Below are positions 15,530 through 23,098 of a stretch of 36,870 bases of DNA, one piece after another. Numbering within the stretch: position 1 is the stretch's first letter; every line of letters starts with the position of its first letter. Source of the DNA: Candidatus Saccharimonadota bacterium (lineage in GTDB: Bacteria; Patescibacteriota; Saccharimonadia; Saccharimonadales; Saccharimonadaceae); the NCBI GenBank assembly GCA_017513905.1, contig JAFWMR010000020.1:1-36870 (forward strand), given 5' to 3'. Made by a program: the position numbers and the translations under genes. Under the pieces are notes generated by a model. That model was not told the origin of the DNA, ran no database searches, and saw only the letters and a list, made by a program, of their open reading frames with translations.

Positions 15530-18500
15530 TCAGAATCGAATCTTGCGGTGTTTGATGTAGCGTGTAGTTACCCAAGCGCCAGTGATGAGGATAACCATAC
15601 CACCAATAGTTACATAGAGACTACTTCTTCTGGCTTCCTCAAGTGGATGAGTGAAGAGACCAGTGTTTGGACCGTTCACCTTAACCCAGACGGTTTGGCT
15701 ATCGTCGTTGAGGTCTTTGTGCTCCGCAATTTTGTTTTCTTCGATAACCTGTTCATCGATGTATAGCGTTTCAAAGACAACGATTTCCTTACCGCTCATA
15801 CCTGTGGTATTGATAGTGAACTGTATCTCTTCAGACCCAGAATCACGAGTTGGAGTAAAGGTCCATGTGACTTCCGTAACACCTCCGCTGATCCGCTCTC
15901 CGGTATTTTTGTCGACGAGTACGCCGTAAAGAGTATAGGTAGTGCCAGCTGCGAGACCAGTGTATTCGACTTTATCGAGGATAATTACTTCGGCGTCATT
16001 CGCTAATTCTTTATCGTTGTCTAGTTTGTCTACTGCGACCGTATGGATGGTTGGCGTAGCTACGGTGATAGATTGATCATCATCGTTAAGATTTTTGTGC
16101 TCTGCTACGAGCTCTTCAGTTTCATCGTCGTTAATAATGTACAATTCTTCGAATACTACAAGATGTTCACCAATGAGGTTGCGCGAATCAAACTCGAAAG
16201 TAATGGAAACAATGCCAGTAGTTTCTTCGTATCCTGCACTACCAACAGTAAAGGTGGTGGATCCTTCTATGGTTACATAGGTTGGCTCCGCTGGATCATC
16301 ACAACTGTCGTTATTACTATCGTCATCTTCTTCACCTTCTTCGCCGCTAGGTCCATCTTCATCATCTGTTGCTCCGCACGGACCTACTGTGTAATCAAAG
16401 CTTACGCCTTGAACTTTATCGCCCGCGTGATGACCGTTACCATCCGTCTTGTAAACGAGCCAGCCTTTGGCTTTGTACGTTTTGCCCATGATGGCACCTT
16501 CATATTTGAGTTTATCGATAATTTTCACTTTACCGACGCCGACGATTTGGTCGCCATCATATACATCTGCTGCGGTCGTGCCGATACGCATGGATACCTT
16601 AACTGTCTGGGCCGGGTCTGGGTTTTCTTCGTCTGCGTGCTTGGTGACTACTTGGTCGAAGTCGACAGAGCCGTCTGCTTTTGTTGGAACGGTGGATCCG
16701 GCAAATAGATACTCGAACACGACTATTTCTACACCAGGAAGATCACTTGCGTCCACATTAAAGTCCATTATGACGTCACCGTTATCGACTCTCGGTGAGG
16801 TTGTGAAGGTTGCAGTAGCAGTAATGAGATTTCCGTTCGCATCTTTTAGCGGCGCATGATTTGTTTTATCATATAGGTAGCCGTAAAGTATATAATCTTC
16901 ACCCATGAGCAAACCATCGTAGTGAACCTTATCAGTAATGATCTGGCCGTTTTCGTGGCTGAGAACATTGTCGCCATCGGCCTTATCTGATGCAGTAGTG
17001 CCAATACTTGCAACCTTGACGGCTATGGTCTGGTCATCTTCATCTACGGCTGGCTCATGGACAGCAAGGAGACGCCCATCACCGTGTTTATCGCTACTAC
17101 GATACAGTCGTTCGTAGACAACGAACTTACGTCCTTGAAGTGCGATGGTATTGAGGTTGATTTCCAGTTCGACTGTACCTTTTCCGTTGGGGCCAGCTTT
17201 GAATGTTTTGGTGTTACGAACAAACTCATCGTCGATTTCTACTGGTTCGTTTGTTTCTGGATCAATCATAGTGCCTACGATCATATACCACTCACCTTCA
17301 ACGAGGCCTTCGTAGTCGACATAGTCTCTCATGGTGACGTCGCCAACACCGAGAAGGTGAGAGCCGTCGGGTTTGTAAGTTGCGGATGTTTTAATTTTCG
17401 GACGGCCGATGGTAATACTCTGATCCTCGTCATTAATGTCTTCATGCTGGGCAATCAGGATTTCAGTCTTGTATAGGTATTCGTATGCTACATAGAATGG
17501 TTGGGTCTCTGAATCATAGTTGAATTCTAGCGTAGTATCAAAGCAGTGGATCGTGGAGTTGCATGTAAAAGTGATGTCCACTTTACCACTAGATGCAGCA
17601 GGAGTAAAGGTTGTAGAGCCAACAACTTCGTTGCCGTTAACATCCCTAACTGGTTGGCCGTTATCTTTTCTCATGAGCTTCCCCGTAACGGTGTATGTCC
17701 TGCCAGGAACGAGATCACGATATTCGACTTCATCGATAATTGTCGTGGTTCCTACTGGGAGCTCTCTAGTACGATTCTGAGCATCATAAGCTACGGTACT
17801 AATAGTTGGTGTTTTGACTGTGATGATTTGATCTGTATCGTCTGGATTCTCGTGCGAGCCTATCAAAGTACTTCCGGAGTAAAGGTGTTCATAAACGACA
17901 AGATCGATGCCTATGAGATTTGAATCGTGAAGCGTCGTAGAGTCAAAAGCTGCACTTATGACAGTGGTTATATTGGTAGAGTCCGCCTGGAATGTCTTGG
18001 AGCCGGTTGCAATCACTACGGTTGGATCGCTGCGCTTTACGACTTTCATGACGAGGTCGTATGTCTGACCGTTAACGAGGCCGGAGTAGGTGACGGTGTC
18101 TTTAATCTTGATGCCGTCATCAACTTCGATTAGACTGTCTCCGTCAGCATTGTCGACTGCTTTTGTTCTGATTTCGGGAGCTTTTACGGACACAATTTGT
18201 GCAGTATCCGACGCCACGGCATGGCTAGCGAATGGCGTGTTGCCACTGCCATAGTAAATATATTCATAAACTACAAACTTGCATGGTGTTGATAAGCGGT
18301 TATTATCCGAACAGTTAGCGACGGTATCTACTGGGAATGTAACGGTTTCTGTGCCATTCTCAGTACTGGCAGTAAAGCTGTGGCCGGTTGGCCCGTTGGT
18401 GGATACCCTTGCGGTGGCGGCACCATTGCCGTCTAGTTTCCACACCTCACCAATAACCGTGTAAGTATTGCCGACAGTAAGGCCAGTATAAGATATCGTA

Positions 18501-21430
18501 TCTTGAATAGTTGGAGAGCCGTTTGTGGCATCAACGGTACCGACTTCGAGTTCTTTGGAAGAGGTGTTGTGCGCATTTACTGCATTGGTACCAATGGTTG
18601 GAGTAATAACGGTAACTGTTTCTGAACGATCTGCTGGTGGATTATGTGTAGCGAGCGTAGTGCCGTCATTTGCAAGTTGCAGGGTTAAATAAACACTGAG
18701 ATCCTGACCAACATATGGTGTTGAGTCAAGGAAAATGTCCATCGTAATGGAGACGGTAGTACCAGTGGCTGCTGCCATAGTGTAGTTTTCCGTAATAGAT
18801 GTACCAGTGTTCCCGTTGGAATCTTTAATTGTGACAAGATTGTTTGAAGCGTCTTTAACTTGGGCTATAATTTTGTATGAAACGCCATTGGTTAAACCGG
18901 TGATGCTGACTGCATCAATAATCTTAACGCTTCCAGCCGTAAGCTCCTTGTTGTTGCTACGTCCAGTAGTGGCGGAGGAGACGATCTGGATGGTGCTGAC
19001 TTTGACTTCTTCATCGGTGTCGGTTAGGTCGTTGTTATGAAGAGCGAGGCGGACCCAATCTGGGCTTGAGCTCGTGCCGTTGTTCTTAAACAAAACTTGT
19101 TTGATGGCGAGAGTTTTACCCATGTAGGCAGACGAGTCAAATTGCGTGAAGTTCATGTCTATACCAGCGTTGCCATTACACTTACCGTTCGAATCGGCGG
19201 TAAAGGTAATGGTGCCGGTGACATTATTGGTATTGGAGCTAGAAATTTTGACTTGTGCGGCTGGGTTAGCAGTCTTATCCCAAAGCGTGCCGTCGAATTT
19301 ATATTCTGCATTTGCTTCGAGCCCAGAGCAAGTAATGTGATCAGTAACGCCCGCCGTTGTGGATATCTCAATTTCTTTGCTTGGGTTAGCAGCGGTCGAG
19401 CTTGTACTGCGCGCAACAGTATGAAGGTCTGGGTTGTCTGGGACGTCGTCACGTAAGGTACCGCCGTCGAGAGTGCCAGTGCCACTGACGATACTGATAG
19501 TAGCGGTGTTTGTGGCAGTAGTGCTGCTAGTGATAGAGAAGGTGAATTCTAGGAGTTTATAGGCGTTGTTATTGCTGCCAGCTTGGCGCAGCTCTTTGGC
19601 TTTGTATGTACCATAGACCATATCTTGGGTAGTAAGCGTACCGTCAGAAGCGGTGCCGCCTAAAGTATATTTAATGGAAGTGTCCGCTTGGTTAGTAGCT
19701 TCGAAATAGATACCGGCTAGGTTGCGTTTAGCGGCAGAACCTGAAGCAGAAAGCTCGTAACCGGTCTTAGTGAGGCTAATTTTACCCTTAATTAAGTCAT
19801 TGAAGAACGTACAGGCTGCAGTTGAAGTAGTAGTACAAGCGGTATTGCTAGTGGAGTAATCAAGGATGGGATTATTAACGCCAACGTCACCACTTCCAAT
19901 GGTAACGGTAAGGACCGCGCCGTTTGTCTTGTAGCCGGTGGTGGCAGTTTTCTCCGTAATAGTGTAGGTACCGGTGCCGAGCGGGCCGGAAGTACCGGTG
20001 CCGTCGTTGCCAATAGTAATAGTATCTACTTCGGCGTTAGAGCTATTTTTAATCGAAAAGACCGTACCGACGACCGTGAGTCCAGCATAGGAGACGGTCT
20101 GGTTTTCTGAGTTGAGTTTCTTAATTTTGATTCTAGCACCTTTGTTGGGAGTATTCTTAAACCAACAACCACCACTACCGTAGGTGAATGAGTTGCCATT
20201 TGAACAAGCTGTTGATGTGCCAGTTAGGTCGATAGTTCTTCCGTTGTCAGCGGTGGTAATTGTAACGGTAATAGTGGCGGTGTTCAGACCATAGCCCGTT
20301 GTGGGTGCGGTTTCTTTGATAGTATAAGTACCGGCGCCAAGCGCGGCTGATGTGCCAGTACCGTCATTGCCAATCGTAATGGTGTCGACCTGTACATTGC
20401 TAGAATTGTAGACGCCAAATTTGGTGCCAACGACAGTGAGCGAACCGTTCGTTGTTGCATTAGTATCAGCATCAACTTTTTTAATTTTGATGTAGGCTTC
20501 AATATTGACCGGATCATATTCGAGCCAGCCAACAGTTTGTTTAGTAGAATCTGCCAAGTACGAAACGTATACTTTGTAATCTTCATGAGCATTGGGATAA
20601 TTTGCATTGAACCACGCTTCAATACTATCGGCGGTACCGGTCACTGTGCTAACATTGTTGACTTGCGAATTGTTAATTGCGTAGTAATCGTTACCATAGA
20701 TACCGCTCGCCATCATGTGACCCATAGCAAAAATTGCATCGGACATATTGACTATAGAGCTAGATAAAGATGTGTTACAAGCAGAATCGTAAAAATGTCG
20801 GCAGCCGTAATAGTAATCTGTGTATTTAACTATCTCTTCGCCGTTAGAATTAAGTTGTGCGCGACCATCGTCCGAATCGTAGCGAATATTAGTATCGCGC
20901 GTGCGCAGATTTTTGATGCTTGCCGTAGCTGTATTCCAGTCGTAGTAGTTTTTGAAAAGGGTGTAATAATCTGGACCGCCGTTAGCAACGGAAGCAGCAG
21001 AATAGCTAGGGACAGTGGCTAGCATGACTCGTTTCATGCGGGTTTCTAAAGCTGCGTTACTGTACAATATAGCGGGACCACTACCATTAGGTTCGTTTTT
21101 TGAAGCCTGAAAACACATGGCGTCGTAGGTAGCATTGCCATTATTCGCATCAGTAGTGATTTTATACCAGTATGTCGACCAGGGTTTAAAGGTCGCGTTA
21201 TCGTTAACGCCATAGTAAATAGGATAATTACCGTTATAGCTGTAGCCTCTATAAGAACGAGTACTAGTAATGTTGACAGTTGAGTTTACCGTAGTGGCGG
21301 CGCGGACTGCAGAGAAAATGCCGAAGCCGAGCGCGGTAATTATTAATGCAAGGATAGAGACGTAGAACGGTTTTTTATGATTCCGAAAAAACATACTAAA
21401 TCTCCCTGGAATTTTTTCTTTATTTTTCAT
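15530..21430 (-). CDS. Giant VaFE / T-Q ester-bond repeat surface protein with sortase-like tail
   Basis: 1966 residues, exported. Signal segment (PFYVSILALIITALGFGIFS) with AVRA-ATT cleavage. Residues 46-300 form a head with one early Cys (C106, in MCFQ) like thioester adhesin domains; the usual Gln of that family is not seen. Three SpaA/prealbumin-like modules follow (about 309-425, 432-545, 548-665). Then come nine VaFE-type repeats (669-1916), each starting with I-x-T-x-A, having a GL-x-x-G-x-x-Y core and ending V-V-[FY]-E...H-x-D-x-x-D-x-x-Q. In repeats 3-9 the ester-forming Thr and Gln are present (T948/Q1078, T1089/Q1201, T1212/Q1337, T1348/Q1467, T1478/Q1608, T1618/Q1786, T1797/Q1912). 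The end has PNTG (1921-1924), a membrane helix and a basic tail. It is likely a covalently stiffened adhesive stalk for host contact. ATG 21394 (GGGAG 7-8 bases upstream) is a good alternative start. Confidence 0.93.
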   Translation of the reverse strand: MKNKEKIPGRFSMFFRNHKKPFYVSILALIITALGFGIFSAVRAATTVNSTVNITSTRSYRGYSYNGNYPIYYGVNDNATFKPWSTYWYKITTDANNGNATYDAMCFQASKNEPNGSGPAILYSNAALETRMKRVMLATVPSYSAASVANGGPDYYTLFKNYYDWNTATASIKNLRTRDTNIRYDSDDGRAQLNSNGEEIVKYTDYYYGCRHFYDSACNTSLSSSIVNMSDAIFAMGHMMASGIYGNDYYAINNSQVNNVSTVTGTADSIEAWFNANYPNAHEDYKVYVSYLADSTKQTVGWLEYDPVNIEAYIKIKKVDADTNATTNGSLTVVGTKFGVYNSSNVQVDTITIGNDGTGTSAALGAGTYTIKETAPTTGYGLNTATITVTITTADNGRTIDLTGTSTACSNGNSFTYGSGGCWFKNTPNKGARIKIKKLNSENQTVSYAGLTVVGTVFSIKNSSNAEVDTITIGNDGTGTSGPLGTGTYTITEKTATTGYKTNGAVLTVTIGSGDVGVNNPILDYSTSNTACTTTSTAACTFFNDLIKGKISLTKTGYELSASGSAAKRNLAGIYFEATNQADTSIKYTLGGTASDGTLTTQDMVYGTYKAKELRQAGSNNNAYKLLEFTFSITSSTTATNTATISIVSGTGTLDGGTLRDDVPDNPDLHTVARSTSSTAANPSKEIEISTTAGVTDHITCSGLEANAEYKFDGTLWDKTANPAAQVKISSSNTNNVTGTITFTADSNGKCNGNAGIDMNFTQFDSSAYMGKTLAIKQVLFKNNGTSSSPDWVRLALHNNDLTDTDEEVKVSTIQIVSSATTGRSNNKELTAGSVKIIDAVSITGLTNGVSYKIIAQVKDASNNLVTIKDSNGNTGTSITENYTMAAATGTTVSITMDIFLDSTPYVGQDLSVYLTLQLANDGTTLATHNPPADRSETVTVITPTIGTNAVNAHNTSSKELEVGTVDATNGSPTIQDTISYTGLTVGNTYTVIGEVWKLDGNGAATARVSTNGPTGHSFTASTENGTETVTFPVDTVANCSDNNRLSTPCKFVVYEYIYYGSGNTPFASHAVASDTAQIVSVKAPEIRTKAVDNADGDSLIEVDDGIKIKDTVTYSGLVNGQTYDLVMKVVKRSDPTVVIATGSKTFQADSTNITTVISAAFDSTTLHDSNLIGIDLVVYEHLYSGSTLIGSHENPDDTDQIITVKTPTISTVAYDAQNRTRELPVGTTTIIDEVEYRDLVPGRTYTVTGKLMRKDNGQPVRDVNGNEVVGSTTFTPAASSGKVDITFTCNSTIHCFDTTLEFNYDSETQPFYVAYEYLYKTEILIAQHEDINDEDQSITIGRPKIKTSATYKPDGSHLLGVGDVTMRDYVDYEGLVEGEWYMIVGTMIDPETNEPVEIDDEFVRNTKTFKAGPNGKGTVELEINLNTIALQGRKFVVYERLYRSSDKHGDGRLLAVHEPAVDEDDQTIAVKVASIGTTASDKADGDNVLSHENGQIITDKVHYDGLLMGEDYILYGYLYDKTNHAPLKDANGNLITATATFTTSPRVDNGDVIMDFNVDASDLPGVEIVVFEYLFAGSTVPTKADGSVDFDQVVTKHADEENPDPAQTVKVSMRIGTTAADVYDGDQIVGVGKVKIIDKLKYEGAIMGKTYKAKGWLVYKTDGNGHHAGDKVQGVSFDYTVGPCGATDDEDGPSGEEGEEDDDSNNDSCDDPAEPTYVTIEGSTTFTVGSAGYEETTGIVSITFEFDSRNLIGEHLVVFEELYIINDDETEELVAEHKNLNDDDQSITVATPTIHTVAVDKLDNDKELANDAEVIILDKVEYTGLAAGTTYTLYGVLVDKNTGERISGGVTEVTWTFTPTRDSGSEEIQFTINTTGMSGKEIVVFETLYIDEQVIEENKIAEHKDLNDDSQTVWVKVNGPNTGLFTHPLEEARRSSLYVTIGGMVILITGAWVTTRYIKHRKIRF
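15683..19426 (-). repeat. Nine tandem VaFE-type domain repeats (protein-level)
   Basis: These are residues 669-1916 of the giant surface protein, each repeat 110-180 residues. The C-terminal repeats are closest to the family consensus and the two N-terminal ones are the most divergent. Repeat 8 is the longest because of an acidic insertion. The DNA of the repeats has diverged strongly, so there are no long exact DNA repeats and recombination between them should be rare. Confidence 0.85.
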
Positions 21431-21454
21431 GCTAATGTTAACACCTTTTCTGCT

Positions 21455-21460
21455 ATTATA
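21455..21460 (-). promoter_or_regulatory. -10 box of the giant surface protein gene
   Basis: TATAAT on the minus strand, 24 bases before ATG 21430. The resulting leader of about 18 bases contains AAAAGG, 13 bases from ATG 21430; the better-spaced GGGAG belongs to the in-frame ATG 21394. Confidence 0.45.
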
Positions 21461-21492
21461 ACGCTTTAGCTTTTAAAAAACTAGACTTTTTA

Positions 21493-21568
21493 TATAATTA
21501 TTTCCAAGACCACTTGACACTTTGGGCATGTGCCAATGTCTTGTACCATTACAAGTTAGAAAAGGAGG
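21493..21568 (+). promoter_or_regulatory. Promoter and structured leader of the phoH-like gene
   Basis: TATAAT at 21493-21498 gives a leader of about 70 bases. Two adjacent hairpins can form: 21516-21540 (GACA ... TGTC enclosing TTGGGCA / TGCCAA) and 21540-21555 (CTTGTA-CCAT-TACAAG). AGGAGGGG follows at 21561-21568, 8 bases before ATG 21576. An alternative start reads TTGACA at 21514-21519 as a -35 box. The hairpins suggest possible control of translation, but no known riboswitch class is recognised. Confidence 0.4.
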
Positions 21569-21575
21569 GGACTTT

Positions 21576-23057
21576 ATGGCTAGCCCGAAACCAAAGGAGT
21601 ACCATGATTATCTCGTTCCTGGACTCGATGCATTGATTAGCGACCCTGACTTGATTGAATTCAAACCTGAGGAGCAGCGCGAAGCGAAGTGCAGACGACT
21701 GTTCATTCCGGAATTCTATCTCGACCAGCTGAAAGTGTTCGGCAGAGAGCATGACTATACGGCACGCGGCAAGAACTCGTCGATTCTAACCACCAATATT
21801 AATCGGATTATCGCAATGTCAAGAGCAGACGCGAATGGTGTGGCGACGTTCTACAACGGTATGGAGGCACAAGTGATACCTTACCGCTATGACCCGACGG
21901 ACCCACGATTTGACCCAACTAGCTCTACTCAGCAGACTATTAAGACTGCTCAGTTCTTGCTAACTGGTGAAGGCGCCAAAACCATAACTTTGCCGTTTGG
22001 ATACAGAAGCATTTCGCACGATTCACTAGCGGTATTGACGGGCGACGGATATCTTTCTGGCAAAACAATGATGGCGGGTGTGGATGTTGCATTCATTTCA
22101 AACGAACTCTATACTGGCCGTCGAAGATTGATTTTGCCGATTGAGGCTTCTCATCTGTGGTGCTCAAACAAGCGTATTACCGTTCAAGAATTTGCGGAAT
22201 TATTCCCTGGTGAGCCAGCGTTAAGGCCGCAAGAATTTGTGGAATTCTACGGGGACTATCATCCGTTGAATAACCGCAAAAGCTTCAAGAACATCGGACG
22301 AATGGACCCAAAAGAAGGTGCCTTGGTGCCACTGAGAGCTCAGGAAATCAGTGGTGGTAGTGGACCTAAGAAAATAACTCCACGAACTGCTGGCCAGGCT
22401 ATGATGGTAGAAGCGATGATGCTGCCTTGGGAAGAGGCGCCAATCGTAATCGTGCTTGGTGCACTCGGAACTGGCAAGACGTATCTGTCGGCTGGCTTTG
22501 GTTATTATGTTGGTTTTCAGACTGAAGATTCGCCTTACGACAAAATCTTCATCGTGCCACATGATCCGGCGTTGGGCGCAGATACTGGATTCTTGCCTGG
22601 CGATGCAACGGCAAAAGCCCGCGCAAACGCGATGTCGTTTGAAGACAATATGATCGAAATCATGCGGCGCCATTATGCTAACGGTGGAAAGCTGGGCGAT
22701 TATGCAAGAGCTAAGAAGGAGTTTGAAGACTACGTCAAGGACGGGTTCATCAGCTTTGACTCAATCGTACGCATGGGCGGACGAACACTCCCAAATACTT
22801 TCTACGTGATTGATGAAGCTCAGGATACCGAGCGGTATCAAATCAAACAATTGGTCGGTCGAACTGGCGACGGTTCCAAGGTAGTGGTAGCCGGCGATCC
22901 GACGCAGGTGACTCATCGGCATCTTACTCCGGATAACAATGGTCTGGTCCATGCTGCAGCGCGACTTGCTAATAATCCGAACGTGGTCGTAGTGTCCTTC
23001 ACTACTGAAGAAGTTACCAGGTCGGTAGCCGCGAGAATAGCAGCACAGTATCTGTAA
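21576..23057 (+). CDS. PhoH-family ATPase with degenerate N-terminal PIN-like domain
   Basis: 493 residues from ATG 21576, chosen over an upstream in-frame start because AGGAGGGG precedes it. The C-terminal half is a PhoH-type P-loop domain: Walker A GALGTGKT (about 295-302), Walker B TFYVIDEAQD (Asp near 413), the sensor-like VVVAGDPTQV, and an RSVAARIAAQYL end. PhoH proteins are ATPases linked to RNA helicase or RNase activity. The N-terminus (YLVPGLDALISDP, then RLFIPEFYLDQL) matches the layout of a PIN nuclease domain (VLDTNxLIxDP, then VxIPxxVLEEL), but the first catalytic Asp appears as Gly, so nuclease activity is doubtful. It is a single-gene unit on the plus strand ending in a strong terminator. 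Confidence 0.88.
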   Translation: MASPKPKEYHDYLVPGLDALISDPDLIEFKPEEQREAKCRRLFIPEFYLDQLKVFGREHDYTARGKNSSILTTNINRIIAMSRADANGVATFYNGMEAQVIPYRYDPTDPRFDPTSSTQQTIKTAQFLLTGEGAKTITLPFGYRSISHDSLAVLTGDGYLSGKTMMAGVDVAFISNELYTGRRRLILPIEASHLWCSNKRITVQEFAELFPGEPALRPQEFVEFYGDYHPLNNRKSFKNIGRMDPKEGALVPLRAQEISGGSGPKKITPRTAGQAMMVEAMMLPWEEAPIVIVLGALGTGKTYLSAGFGYYVGFQTEDSPYDKIFIVPHDPALGADTGFLPGDATAKARANAMSFEDNMIEIMRRHYANGGKLGDYARAKKEFEDYVKDGFISFDSIVRMGGRTLPNTFYVIDEAQDTERYQIKQLVGRTGDGSKVVVAGDPTQVTHRHLTPDNNGLVHAAARLANNPNVVVVSFTTEEVTRSVAARIAAQYL

Positions 23058-23073
23058 TCTTTTCTAACTAACT

Positions 23074-23098
23074 TCCTCCGCTCCGGCGGAGGATTTTT
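23074..23098 (+). terminator. Terminator of the phoH-like gene
   Basis: TCCTCCGC-TCCG-GCGGAGGA is a perfect 8-bp GC-rich stem (23074-23093) followed by TTTTT, 17 bases after the stop. The opposing rnhB-yraN gene ends directly at the T run, so the hairpin may also slow transcription from that side. Confidence 0.92.

Noticed and set aside
16043-16708. 221-residue plus-strand open frame inside the giant surface gene
   Set aside because: It is antisense to well-formed VaFE repeats, its translation has no domain-like pattern, and no ribosome site or promoter precedes it. It is a by-product of the biased repeat codons.
15683-19426. CRISPR array or DNA tandem repeat
   Set aside because: The repetition is at protein level only; there are no short exact repeats with regular spacers.
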